From the NCBI GenBank assembly GCA_014523525.1, contig JAATVL010000245.1:1-11085 (forward strand): a stretch of 11,085 bases of DNA. The letters run 5' to 3'. Every line of letters begins with the position of its first letter. The stretch's first letter is position 1. This stretch comes from Nitrososphaerales archaeon TH703 (GTDB taxonomy: Archaea > Thermoproteota > Nitrososphaeria > Nitrososphaerales > Nitrososphaeraceae). Of this stretch, positions 1-7,275 are shown piece by piece. The translations under genes and the position numbers were made by a program. A model generated the notes under the pieces. The model did no database searches. It had not been told where the DNA came from and saw nothing but the letters and a program-made list of their open reading frames with translations.

Positions 1-12
1 TATTCTTATATC
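1..12 (+). promoter_or_regulatory. Possible TATA box for argG, cut by the window edge
   Basis: The bases TATTCTTATATC include a TTCTTATA element at 3-10, about 20 bases before the argG ATG at 26. This spacing would place the transcription start at or just before the ATG, giving a leaderless or nearly leaderless mRNA, which is common in Nitrososphaerota. Any BRE would lie outside the window, so this is a weak call. Confidence 0.35.
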
Positions 13-25
13 GGTTGCATTAGTA

Positions 26-1243
26 ATGTCCAACAAAAAAGTTGTTTTAGCTTTCTCTGGTGGATTGGATACATCAGTATGTGTAAAATATCTTCAAAGC
101 AAACATAACATGGATGTCATTACCGCCACCATTGACTGTGGGCAAGAGGATGATTTTGACGAAATTAGAAAAAAATCAAAAAATCTTGGTGCTATTAGGC
201 ATGTTAATATAGATGCAAAAAAAGAATTCGTAGAAAGATATGTCAATAGATCAATAAAGGCAAATGGTCTTTACCAGGGAAAGTACCCTCTTGCAACTGC
301 ATTAGCGCGTCCTTTAATTGCAGATAAAATAATGAAGGTAGTCACACAAGAGAATGCAATTGCAGTAGCCCATGGATGCACAGGCAAAGGAAATGATCAA
401 GTTAGGTTTGATATTGCAATGTCATCCATAGATCCTGGTATCAAGATTATTGCTCCGATAAGGGAATTGAATCTTACACGGGATCTCGAAATGAAATACG
501 CAAAAAAAAATAATATTCCGCTTAATGAAGAAATTAAAAAGTATAGTACTGACGCGAATCTGTGGGGAAGAGCTATTGAAGCAGGAATTCTAGAAGACCC
601 TTGGGCAGAACCTCCTGAAGAAATTTTTATGTTGGTCAAAAATAATGATCTTCCTACTGAGTATTTGGAGCTAGAATTTGAGAACGGAATTCCGATAGGA
701 GTTGACAATCGAAAAATGAGTCTAACGGACGTAATTACTTATTTGAATATCAAGGCGGGCAAACACGGCATTGGTGTGATAGACCATATAGAAGATAGAG
801 TTGTTGGGATAAAGACTAGGGAGATATATGAAGCACCAGCCGCACATACTATTATAGTAGCACACAAAGATTTGGAACAACTAGTTTTAACTAAACATGA
901 ATTACGGTTTAAACAGATCGTGGATGATCAGTGGAGTTGGATGGTCTATTCTGGATTATGGTTCGATCCTCTTAGAGAGGACTTGGATAGGTTTATAGAT
1001 GCAACTCAAAATAGAGTTACAGGTAAAGTTAAAATGAAATTGCAAAATGGATCCCTAAAAGTAGTTGGAAGAAAATCTAAAAATTCACTATACAGACACA
1101 CGCTGGCAACTTATGCTTCAGACTCTATATTTGATCAAAACCTTGCAAAAGGTTTTATAGAGTTATGGGGGATGGAAACAGTTATTGCTAATAGATTATC
1201 AAAGAATTCACCTACAAAGAGTAAGGGAGAAAAGAAGAAATGA
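26..1243 (+). CDS. argG: Argininosuccinate synthase
   Basis: This enzyme joins citrulline and aspartate with ATP to give argininosuccinate, the penultimate step of arginine synthesis, in the cytoplasm. The 405-residue length is normal for the family. The N-terminal PP-loop AFSGGLDTS is at residues 9-17. The signature YQGKYPLATALARP is at 83-96 and the substrate-binding stretch AHGCTGKGNDQVRFD at 115-129, all as expected for ArgG. The C-terminus ends in a short basic tail (SKGEKKK) that is probably a disordered addition. The ATG at 26 follows a TATA-like element closely, with no Shine-Dalgarno site, so the mRNA may be leaderless. The stop codon overlaps the next start (ATGA at 1240-1243), tying it to the carrier protein LysW-1. 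This pairing suggests the downstream cassette works mainly in arginine synthesis. argH is not in the window. Confidence 0.97.
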   Translation: MSNKKVVLAFSGGLDTSVCVKYLQSKHNMDVITATIDCGQEDDFDEIRKKSKNLGAIRHVNIDAKKEFVERYVNRSIKANGLYQGKYPLATALARPLIADKIMKVVTQENAIAVAHGCTGKGNDQVRFDIAMSSIDPGIKIIAPIRELNLTRDLEMKYAKKNNIPLNEEIKKYSTDANLWGRAIEAGILEDPWAEPPEEIFMLVKNNDLPTEYLELEFENGIPIGVDNRKMSLTDVITYLNIKAGKHGIGVIDHIEDRVVGIKTREIYEAPAAHTIIVAHKDLEQLVLTKHELRFKQIVDDQWSWMVYSGLWFDPLREDLDRFIDATQNRVTGKVKMKLQNGSLKVVGRKSKNSLYRHTLATYASDSIFDQNLAKGFIELWGMETVIANRLSKNSPTKSKGEKKK

Positions 1244-1413
1244 AAAAAGAGTGTAAGGACTGTGGAGCTGAACTGACTATACCTCAGGACTCGATGGTTG
1301 GAGAAATTATAACATGTCCAGATTGCGGCACCGATTTTGAAATCCTATCAAAAAATCAGGATACTGTTGAGATGAGGGAAGCAGAATCAGTCGGAGAAGA
1401 CTGGGGACAATAG
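1240..1413 (+). CDS. lysW: Amino-group carrier protein LysW (copy 1, arginine-linked), atypical Gln C-terminus
   Basis: This is a 57-residue acidic carrier on which the amino group of glutamate or alpha-aminoadipate is held during arginine or lysine synthesis. It has a zinc ribbon with two CxxC pairs (C5/C8 and C26/C29, the second as CPDCG) and an acidic C-terminal tail with the family signature SVGEDWG. In characterised LysW proteins the last residue is Glu (EDWGE), and its gamma-carboxyl takes the substrate. Here the last codon is CAA, so the tail ends EDWGQ. Unless the Gln is deamidated, or the codon is an error, this protein should not be loadable. The start overlaps the argG stop by 4 bases, and the next gene begins directly after its TAG. 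The family call is firm; assignment to arginine rests on its neighbours. Confidence 0.93.
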   Translation: MKKECKDCGAELTIPQDSMVGEIITCPDCGTDFEILSKNQDTVEMREAESVGEDWGQ

Positions 1414-2274
1414 TTGATCAGAATATGCATAATATATGATAAACTAAGATTTGAAGAAAAAAAAATTTACAGTAAGATCAAGGAAAAAGGGCTTGATGCT
1501 ACTCTCGTTGATGGAAAATCAATAACATTTGATACTGAGTCAAGTAAACGGGATCCTGTATTTGGTGACATAATATTGCAGCGTGTGATTAGTTATACCA
1601 GAGGTTTACACTTAACTTATTGTCTAGAGCAAATGGGATTACCTATTGTAAACTCATATAATGTAAGCGAAATCTGTGGAAATAAACTAATCACCTCTAT
1701 GATTTTAAAAAAGAACGATGTACCGACGCCCAAGACTACTTTTGCTTTTAGCACTGAATCAGCAAGAGAGTGTATGAAAAATTTAGGATATCCACTTGTA
1801 GTTAAACCGATTATTGGTTCCTGGGGCCGTGGTGTTTACCAAATTAAAGATCAATCCATGGCAGAAATGTTGTTGGATACAAGACAGGATAATGATAATT
1901 CATATTCTAGAATTTATTATCTTCAGGAATTAATAGATCGTCCTTCACGAGATATTAGATGCATTGTAATAGGAGATGAAATTGCTGCATCCGTCTATAG
2001 ATATTCTTCAGAAAATGAGTGGAGAACTAATGTAGCGGTTGGCGGTAGAACAGAAGAAGCCCCTTTGACTTCAGAATTACAAGAAATTGTATTAAAAGCA
2101 TCAAACGCCATCGGTGGAGGTATTTTAGGTGTTGATCTCATGGAAGACAAGGCAAGAGGATATTTAGTGCATGAAGTAAACAATACTGTGGAATTTAGAG
2201 GGGCTTCAGCTGTATGTAAATCTGACATTGCGGGAGCTATGACTGACTACCTTCTAAAGATGTCTACGAAATAG
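1414..2274 (+). CDS. argX: LysW ligase of the LysX/ArgX family, probably glutamate-LysW ligase (ArgX)
   Basis: This is an ATP-grasp ligase of the RimK/LysX family (286 residues, normal length) that attaches an amino acid to the C-terminal residue of LysW through an acyl-phosphate. The visible family blocks are the N-terminal IIYDKLRFEE (6-15), the ATP-grasp strand VVKPIIGSWGRG (129-140), RPSRDIRCIVIGDEIAAS (176-193) and the metal and substrate region ILGVDLM...VHEVNNTVEFRG (237-263). After EVNNTVEF it reads RGASAV. The second paralogue here (7272-8141) and Thermus LysX instead have KN followed by a TxxDIP stretch. That difference, and the place next to argG, suggest glutamate rather than alpha-aminoadipate as substrate; this is inference. 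The start is TTG, directly after the LysW-1 TAG, and the first residues MIRICIIYDK align with the family start. A 118-base gap follows. Confidence 0.88.
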   Translation: MIRICIIYDKLRFEEKKIYSKIKEKGLDATLVDGKSITFDTESSKRDPVFGDIILQRVISYTRGLHLTYCLEQMGLPIVNSYNVSEICGNKLITSMILKKNDVPTPKTTFAFSTESARECMKNLGYPLVVKPIIGSWGRGVYQIKDQSMAEMLLDTRQDNDNSYSRIYYLQELIDRPSRDIRCIVIGDEIAASVYRYSSENEWRTNVAVGGRTEEAPLTSELQEIVLKASNAIGGGILGVDLMEDKARGYLVHEVNNTVEFRGASAVCKSDIAGAMTDYLLKMSTK

Positions 2275-2392
2275 ATTTGTATTCTAATTTAGACGCAGTT
2301 TCTTGTCTGAATTGGACAGTTGGGTGTCATATCCTAGATAACAAAATTCATAAGATGTCATAGTAGAAATTTCGGTAAAGGGAGAAATTGGT
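2275..2392 (+). promoter_or_regulatory. Intergenic stem-loop and leader before argC
   Basis: This is the only sizeable gap inside the arginine-leaning module. Bases 2283-2294 (TCTAATTTAGAC) pair with 2305-2316 (GTCTGAATTGGA) around a 10-base loop. The result is a 12-bp RNA stem with two G-U pairs, starting 8 bases after the upstream stop codon. No T-run follows, so a classical terminator is unlikely. A processing site, mRNA-stabilising hairpin, attenuator or imperfect palindromic operator are all possible. I see no convincing TATA box for argC. A Shine-Dalgarno-like GGGAG lies at 2380-2384, 8 bases before the argC ATG, so argC is translated from a leadered message. Confidence 0.45.
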
Positions 2393-3445
2393 ATGAAAGT
2401 GGGAGTAGTTGGCGCTTCAGGATATGTCGGAGGTGAACTCCTACGGCTATTAGTAGTTCACCCAGATGTTGAATTAAGTGTTTTAACATCTAGACAGAAT
2501 GCAGGAGAATATGTTCATAGAATACATCCCAGTTTAAAGGGCTTCATAAATCTCACATTCTCACCCATGGAATTGGACAGGTTAGTAAATCAATGCGATT
2601 TGATATTTGTATCGGTTCCTCATGGTAACGCGTTGAATATCGTTAAGGATCTTTATAGTACTGGGATAAAGATAATTGATCTGTCGGCAGATTTCCGTCT
2701 GAGGAATGCAACTGACTATGTTAAATGGTATGGATGGGAACATCCATTTCCTGATTTACTATCTAAATCTGTTTACGGTATACCAGAAATACACAGAAAT
2801 GAAATCAAAGAAGCACAGTTAGTTTCCTGTCCTGGATGTATGGCAGTAACATCAATTTTGGCATTAAAGCCATTGATCGAGAATAAATTGATTGACACTA
2901 GTCATATAATAGTGGATAGTAAGATAGGATCTTCTGGTGCAGGAGCAAGTGATAGTATGGGTACTCATCACGCAATGAGGTATGGTGTTATCAGGCCATA
3001 CAAGCCTTCCAAACACAGACATACGGGTGAAATAGAACAAGAATTAAGCATTATATCGGGAGAAAAAATTAAGGTAAGTATGACCCCTCATGCTGTAAAT
3101 CTTGTTAGAGGAATATTAACAACAAATCATGTATTTCTTAAATCACCAGTGTCAGAAATTGAGCTATGGAAGGTTTATAGAAACTCGTACAAAGAAGAAC
3201 CGTTCATTAGATTAATAAGAGACAAAAAAGGGCTCTATAAATTCCCAGATCCTAAATTTGTGGTGGGTTCCAATTTCTGTGACGTCGGTTTTGATATCGA
3301 TGAAAATACTGATCGTATTGTGGCTCTCTCAGCTTCCGACAATTTGATGAAAGGTGCTGCAGGCTCTGCCATACAGAATATGAATCTTATGTGTAGGTAT
3401 GATGAGACTGACGGACTAAAGTACACACCTTTAACACCGGTATGA
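2393..3445 (+). CDS. argC: LysW-aminoadipate/glutamate semialdehyde dehydrogenase (LysY/ArgC)
   Basis: This is an NADP-dependent reductase that turns the LysW-bound acyl-phosphate, made by the next gene's kinase, into the semialdehyde. It is probably shared between lysine and arginine synthesis, since the window has only one copy. The Rossmann motif VGASGYVGGELLRLL is at residues 6-20. The catalytic cysteine is C149 in SCPGCMAV (145-152), and the conserved histidine region KHRHTGEIEQEL follows about 60 residues later. The 350-residue length is normal for ArgC. Position 146 is a second Cys next to the active-site PGC, where classical ArgC usually has Asn. The ATG is preceded by GGGAG at a good distance. 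The stop overlaps the kinase start as ATGA (3442-3445), which suggests translational coupling. Confidence 0.94.
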   Translation: MKVGVVGASGYVGGELLRLLVVHPDVELSVLTSRQNAGEYVHRIHPSLKGFINLTFSPMELDRLVNQCDLIFVSVPHGNALNIVKDLYSTGIKIIDLSADFRLRNATDYVKWYGWEHPFPDLLSKSVYGIPEIHRNEIKEAQLVSCPGCMAVTSILALKPLIENKLIDTSHIIVDSKIGSSGAGASDSMGTHHAMRYGVIRPYKPSKHRHTGEIEQELSIISGEKIKVSMTPHAVNLVRGILTTNHVFLKSPVSEIELWKVYRNSYKEEPFIRLIRDKKGLYKFPDPKFVVGSNFCDVGFDIDENTDRIVALSASDNLMKGAAGSAIQNMNLMCRYDETDGLKYTPLTPV

Positions 3446-4242
3446 TAGTCATAAAGTTTGGTGGCAGTGTCCTTTATGACTTGCATCCATCAATAATTGA
3501 AGATATACGTCAAATTTCATTAAACCAAAAAATGGTGTTAGTTCATGGAGGAGGTAAAGAAGTAACTAATATAGCCACAAGGCTTGGAAAGGAACAGAGA
3601 TTTATCGTTTCTCCCAGTGGTATAAGAAGCAGGTACACCGATAAGGAAACAGCTGAAATTTACACGATGGTAATGTCTGGAAAAATTAATAAGATAATTG
3701 TCAGGATGCTGCTAGAAGCAGGAATAAGAGCGGTGGGAGTTTCAGGGATAGATGGTAACATATTGAAGGCTATAAGAAAAACCAAATTGACGGTGTTAAA
3801 TGAAAAAGGACGCAAAATGATTATCGAAGGAGGATATACTGGGAAAATTAGTTCTGTTGAAACCTCACTCTTGAACATCCTAACCGATGGCGGTTTTTTG
3901 CCGGTAGTATCACCTATTGCACTAAGTGAGAACTATGAATATTTGAATGTGGATGGGGATAGAGCGGCAGCTTACATAGCTGGAAATTTGAATGCGGATA
4001 AAGTAATTTTTCTTACCAATGTAAATGGTTTGCATTTGGATGACAAACTGGTAAGAAATCTTACTAGTAGTCAAGCAAAAGAATACATGCCAAAGATAGG
4101 GTTTGGAATGGAAAAAAAGATATTGGCAAGCACAGAAGCCTTAATGCTAGGAGCTAAAGAAGTGATAATATCATCAGGTAAAGTATCCAATCCAATTACC
4201 TGTGCAATAAATCATGTGGATTGTACGGTGATTTCAAATTGA
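3442..4242 (+). CDS. argB: LysW-aminoadipate/glutamate kinase (LysZ/ArgB)
   Basis: This amino-acid kinase phosphorylates the side-chain carboxylate of the LysW-bound substrate with ATP. It has 266 residues, as expected for LysZ. The motifs are VIKFGGSVL (3-11) with Lys5, the glycine-rich VHGGGKEVTN (34-43), NVDGDRAAAYIAGNL (169-183), and FLTNVNG (190-196) before the C-terminal nucleotide region GMEKKILAS (222-230). Overall it is closer to the carrier-dependent LysZ group than to bacterial acetylglutamate kinase. With LysW carriers present, the substrate is most likely LysW-linked glutamate and alpha-aminoadipate. It overlaps argC by 4 bases upstream. If the next gene starts at TTG 4239, it overlaps that gene by 4 bases too. 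Confidence 0.93.
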   Translation: MIVIKFGGSVLYDLHPSIIEDIRQISLNQKMVLVHGGGKEVTNIATRLGKEQRFIVSPSGIRSRYTDKETAEIYTMVMSGKINKIIVRMLLEAGIRAVGVSGIDGNILKAIRKTKLTVLNEKGRKMIIEGGYTGKISSVETSLLNILTDGGFLPVVSPIALSENYEYLNVDGDRAAAYIAGNLNADKVIFLTNVNGLHLDDKLVRNLTSSQAKEYMPKIGFGMEKKILASTEALMLGAKEVIISSGKVSNPITCAINHVDCTVISN

Positions 4243-5426
4243 TTCTTAATGAAGACTCATATTTGATAAATCTGTATCAAAGATTCCCTGTTACTATTGA
4301 AAGGGCACAAGGCGCAACAATATGGGATACTGACGGAAAAGAATACATCGATTGTATGGGTGGCTACGGCGTCGCTATCATAGGCCACTGCAATAAGGAT
4401 GTTATAGACGCAATAACTCTGCAAATGAACAAGCTAATGGTCTGTCATATGTCTACCTATAATAACAGTAGACTTCAGTTTCTGTCAAAGTTAAAATCTA
4501 TAGCGCCAAATAATCTTAGCAAAATTTTCTTTAGTAATAGTGGTGCTGAATCAATAGAAGCGGCATTAAAATTCGCACGAAAATTTTCACAAAAAACTGG
4601 AGTTGTATCTATGTATGGTGGTTACCATGGAAAAACCTTTGGTGCATTGTCTGTGACGTACAATTCTAAATACCGTAAATCGTTTAGTCCTTTGTTAGAG
4701 GGAGTAAAATTTGTTCCTTTCGGGGATATATCATCACTTGCTCAGACTATTGACGAAAGTATTGGGACTGTAATTATCGAACCAATCCAAGGAGAATCAG
4801 GAATAATTATGCCTCCAGAAGGCTATGTGAAAGCAGTACGAGAATTATGTACTGAAAAAAAATTAGTATTGATCTTTGATGAAATACAGACTGGGCTTGG
4901 ACGAACGGGAAAAATGTGGGCAGGTGAAAATTGGAGTGCAGTTCCTGACATAATGTGTATTGCAAAAGGTATAGCGTCGGGGATTCCTACAGGCGTAACA
5001 TTTGTCAAAGAAGAAATAGCCAACTGTATGAATTTGGGGGAACATTCTTCAACATTTGCTGGAAATCCAATTGCGTCTTCAGCAGGTAGTGCTACAATAG
5101 ACACAATAATAAAGGAAGATTTAGTAAGTAAAGCCTCAGATACGGGAACGTATTTCAAAAAGAAACTTATTGAATTGAAGGATAAACATCCCATCATAAG
5201 AGATGTTAGAGGCTTGGGCATGATGCTTGCATTAGAATCACGATTTGATGTTAGAGATATATTGATGGACGGCATAAAAAATGGACTTTTGATGTTGTAC
5301 TCTGGAAGAACAGTAATACGACTCCTTCCGCCTTTAGTCATGAAGAAAGAGCAGGTGAGTAGAGCTGTTGAAATAATGGATGAGATCTTAAGTGTTGAGG
5401 AGAAGAGGCGCAATGTCAAAAGATAA
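4239..5426 (+). CDS. argD: LysW-gamma-aminoadipate/glutamate semialdehyde aminotransferase (LysJ/ArgD)
   Basis: This is a PLP-dependent class-III aminotransferase that converts the LysW-bound semialdehyde to LysW-lysine or LysW-ornithine with glutamate as amino donor. Numbered from the chosen start (395 residues), it has SNSGAES (99-105), GGYHGKTFGALS (127-138), the PLP-contacting FDEIQTGLGRTG (213-224), the PLP lysine K243 in CIAKGI, and STFAGNP before the C-terminal domain. An in-frame TTG at 4221 would give 401 residues. I prefer the TTG at 4239 because it overlaps the upstream TGA by 4 bases, the same coupling seen at other junctions here, and because the homologous region begins just after it. 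No ATG is available near the start. The 3' end overlaps the Lrp-type regulator by 14 bases. Confidence 0.92.
   Translation: MILNEDSYLINLYQRFPVTIERAQGATIWDTDGKEYIDCMGGYGVAIIGHCNKDVIDAITLQMNKLMVCHMSTYNNSRLQFLSKLKSIAPNNLSKIFFSNSGAESIEAALKFARKFSQKTGVVSMYGGYHGKTFGALSVTYNSKYRKSFSPLLEGVKFVPFGDISSLAQTIDESIGTVIIEPIQGESGIIMPPEGYVKAVRELCTEKKLVLIFDEIQTGLGRTGKMWAGENWSAVPDIMCIAKGIASGIPTGVTFVKEEIANCMNLGEHSSTFAGNPIASSAGSATIDTIIKEDLVSKASDTGTYFKKKLIELKDKHPIIRDVRGLGMMLALESRFDVRDILMDGIKNGLLMLYSGRTVIRLLPPLVMKKEQVSRAVEIMDEILSVEEKRRNVKR
5397..5408 (+). promoter_or_regulatory. Shine-Dalgarno region that sets the regulator start
   Basis: GAGGAG at 5397-5402 and GAGG at 5405-5408 lie inside the end of the aminotransferase gene. 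The second sits 4 bases before the ATG at 5413. This favours that ATG over an upstream in-frame GTG at 5392, which would add only the residues MLRRRGA. Confidence 0.6.
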
Positions 5427-5835
5427 TGAACTTGATCAGAGAATTCTTGAGATCTTGCGAATGGATTCTAGAAAATCATTTGTAGACATAGGAAAAGAGT
5501 TGGGTCTTTCGGAATCTGCAATAAGACGAAGAATTAAGAATCTAATTGACGACGGTTCAATCTCTAGATTTACAATTGAAGAAAATGCAAGGAAAAAAAC
5601 CAGCGCCATAACATTACTTTCCGTAAGCTCTACTACCGACACAAACTCAGTAGCTTCTAAACTTCAAAGCATTGCTGGGGTCAAGGTTATTTATGAAATA
5701 ACTGGTCAATATGATATCGCAGTAATCATATCAGCCAACTCAATAAATGAAATTAACAGCAGTATTGACGACATAAGGAGAATTGAAGGTATATCTGATA
5801 CAGATACTGTCATTATTCTAAGAACTCTTACGTAA
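5413..5835 (+). CDS. Lrp/AsnC-family transcriptional regulator, LysM-like
   Basis: This is a 140-residue DNA-binding regulator of the feast/famine type. The N-terminal winged helix-turn-helix spans about residues 7-55 (DQRILEILRMDSR, then GKELGLSESAIRRRIKNL). A C-terminal RAM ligand-binding and oligomerisation domain spans about 64-138, with the typical GQYDIAV at 98-104. In Sulfolobus an Lrp-type protein, LysM, controls the lys genes in response to lysine. The location between the arginine-leaning and lysine-leaning modules makes it a good candidate local regulator sensing lysine, arginine or a related amino acid. That role is inference. It is cotranscribed with argD, judging by the 14-base overlap, and lies 67 bases before the next gene, whose promoter it may control. 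Confidence 0.9.
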   Translation: MSKDNELDQRILEILRMDSRKSFVDIGKELGLSESAIRRRIKNLIDDGSISRFTIEENARKKTSAITLLSVSSTTDTNSVASKLQSIAGVKVIYEITGQYDIAVIISANSINEINSSIDDIRRIEGISDTDTVIILRTLT

Positions 5836-5855
5836 GATACACTTGTATTGAATAG

Positions 5856-5877
5856 CCGAAAAGATTTATATTATATT
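5856..5877 (+). promoter_or_regulatory. BRE and TATA box for the lysine module
   Basis: CCGAAAAGA (5856-5864) reads as a purine-rich BRE. It is followed directly by TTTATATTATATT (5865-5877), a strong archaeal TATA element. Transcription would start near 5890-5895, about 10 bases before the ATG at 5903, so the leader is very short. It is the clearest promoter in the window and should drive the genes from 5903 onward. Confidence 0.7.
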
Positions 5878-5902
5878 CGAAATAAGCTCTAATTCAGCAT
5901 AA

Positions 5903-7096
5903 ATGTCACTAAATTCAGATGATCCCAATCATTTTGCGAACATATACAATCAAACATTAGCTAATAAAGAGATTAAAATACTTGATTCAACACTCAGGGA
6001 GGGCGAACAGCATCCTGGAGTTTCATTTACAAATAAACAAAGGATACAGATCGCATGGTTATTAGATTCATTTGGTGTAAATCAAATTGAAATTAGTCCA
6101 ATTGTATCACACGATCATTTCGAAGCAACTAAAACAATAATTAAACAGGGTCTCAAGGCGGATATTTTGGCTCATGTAAGGGCGCTAAAATCTGATGTCG
6201 AAGTAGCAATTGACTCTAATGCAACTTGGGTTGCAACATATATGGGTATTTCAGACATACACCTTGCTACAAAACTGAAAATATCAAGGGAGGAGGCCAA
6301 AATTAGAGCTCTTGAAGTGGCTGACTTTATAAAATCACATGGATTAAAATCTCGTTTTACTATGGAGGATGCAAGTCGAACGGATCCACTATTCCTAATT
6401 GAAATGTGCAAAGAAATGAATTCACGAGGAATTGAAAGAATAAGCATTCCTGATACCGTAGGAATAATGCGTCCACAAGGAATGTACAACATGGTAAAGA
6501 TGGTATATGATAATATTGATACCAATGTTTCATCACTTGATGTTCATTGTCATAATGATGTGGGACTTGCACTGGCAAATGCGCTCGCTGGATGCGAAGC
6601 AGGAGCCAATCAAATTCACACAACCATTGATGGATTCGGCGAACGAACTGGAATTCCATCTTTAGCAGAAACATCTGTTGCTTTAACTGTAATTTATAAA
6701 ATGCCTAATGATTTTAGGTTACATATGTTAAAGGATCTTTCAAGAACAATAGTAGATTACACACATATAGAAACTCCAGAATCCAAGCCAATAGTTGGCG
6801 AAAGCGCGTACAAACATAAGGCAGGTACGCACCTGGCTGCAATTTTACAAGATCCATCAGCATATGAAATACTTGAACCTCGCCTAGTTGGAAATAGGAG
6901 AAAAATTGTATTTGGGGAATTGGCGGGTAAGAACGGTGCGGCTTACTTGCTCTCTTTATTGGGACTTGAATCGTCAAAAGTTGAGGCAGAGAAAATGGCC
7001 AAGGGTTTGAAAGAGCTGCGAATGGGAGATATCCTAGAATTATATCTTGACGAAAGATTAGAAAGAAAAATACTTAACGATGCATTATCAAAGTAG
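5903..7096 (+). CDS. lysS: Homocitrate synthase, LysS type
   Basis: This enzyme condenses 2-oxoglutarate with acetyl-CoA to give homocitrate, the first step of the alpha-aminoadipate route to lysine. It is a DRE-TIM metallolyase-type TIM barrel. LDSTLREGEQHPGVSFT (27-43) holds the metal ligand D28 and catalytic R32. IPDTVG is at 182-187, and DVHCHND (213-219) holds metal ligands H215 and H217. GESAYKHKAGTHLAAI (299-314) carries the catalytic-type His that follows AGT. The 397-residue length lacks the C-terminal regulatory LeuA-dimer domain of isopropylmalate synthases. LREGEQ together with the lysW-lysX neighbours favours homocitrate synthase over isopropylmalate or citramalate synthase. The ATG follows a strong TATA box closely. 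The stop codon lies next to the ribosome binding site of LysW-2. Confidence 0.9.
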   Translation: MSLNSDDPNHFANIYNQTLANKEIKILDSTLREGEQHPGVSFTNKQRIQIAWLLDSFGVNQIEISPIVSHDHFEATKTIIKQGLKADILAHVRALKSDVEVAIDSNATWVATYMGISDIHLATKLKISREEAKIRALEVADFIKSHGLKSRFTMEDASRTDPLFLIEMCKEMNSRGIERISIPDTVGIMRPQGMYNMVKMVYDNIDTNVSSLDVHCHNDVGLALANALAGCEAGANQIHTTIDGFGERTGIPSLAETSVALTVIYKMPNDFRLHMLKDLSRTIVDYTHIETPESKPIVGESAYKHKAGTHLAAILQDPSAYEILEPRLVGNRRKIVFGELAGKNGAAYLLSLLGLESSKVEAEKMAKGLKELRMGDILELYLDERLERKILNDALSK

Positions 7097-7103
7097 AGGA
7101 GAT
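7096..7103 (+). promoter_or_regulatory. Strong Shine-Dalgarno site of the second lysW
   Basis: GAGGAGAT lies 4 bases before the ATG at 7108 and starts on the last base of the upstream stop codon. It is the best Shine-Dalgarno match in the window, consistent with high carrier-protein output. The first lysW has no comparable site and depends on an overlap with argG. Confidence 0.65.
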
Positions 7104-7107
7104 AGTA

Positions 7108-7275
7108 ATGATAAAATGCACTGAATGTGATGCAGAAATCAAAATTCCCAATGATGCGATGGAAAATGAAATTGTGACATGTCCTGATTGTGGAGCCAGT
7201 TACGAATTAATCAAATCAAACAATGGGTTTGCCATCAGACCTGCACAATCTGTTGGAGAGGATTGGGGAGAGTGA
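7108..7275 (+). CDS. lysW: Amino-group carrier protein LysW (copy 2, lysine-linked)
   Basis: This 55-residue carrier protein protects the amino group of alpha-aminoadipate and presents it to the kinase, reductase and aminotransferase. It has CxxC pairs C4/C7 and C25/C28 (as CPDCG), then a linker and the canonical C-terminal SVGEDWGE. The final Glu is the attachment point in the characterised family. It resembles the first copy (1240-1413) clearly in the zinc ribbon and tail but differs in the linker, so the two are diverged paralogues, not a recent duplication. Its stop overlaps the GTG start of the ligase as GTGA (7272-7275). It follows the homocitrate synthase by 11 bases, which supports a lysine role. 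It is too short for many automatic callers. Confidence 0.95.
   Translation: MIKCTECDAEIKIPNDAMENEIVTCPDCGASYELIKSNNGFAIRPAQSVGEDWGE

Noticed and set aside
4823..5419. 198-residue open frame on the minus strand opposite argD
   Set aside because: It lies entirely antisense to a well-conserved aminotransferase, shows no recognisable domain, and is low-complexity in the way expected of a shadow frame.
5872..5885. Possible operator TATT-CGA-AATA between the TATA box and the lysS start
   Set aside because: The arms are only 4 bases in very AT-rich DNA, so chance is likely. It is kept only as a place to look for Lrp-type binding.
5903..7096. Isopropylmalate or citramalate synthase as alternative for lysS
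   Set aside because: There is no C-terminal regulatory domain, and the lysW-lysX-lysK neighbours and LREGEQ motif fit homocitrate synthase better. It cannot be fully excluded without phylogeny.
7188..7271. Upstream extension of the second ligase from an ATG at 7188
   Set aside because: It reads through the second lysW in another frame and adds 28 residues that match no LysX. The GTG at 7272 overlaps the lysW stop and gives the family N-terminus.
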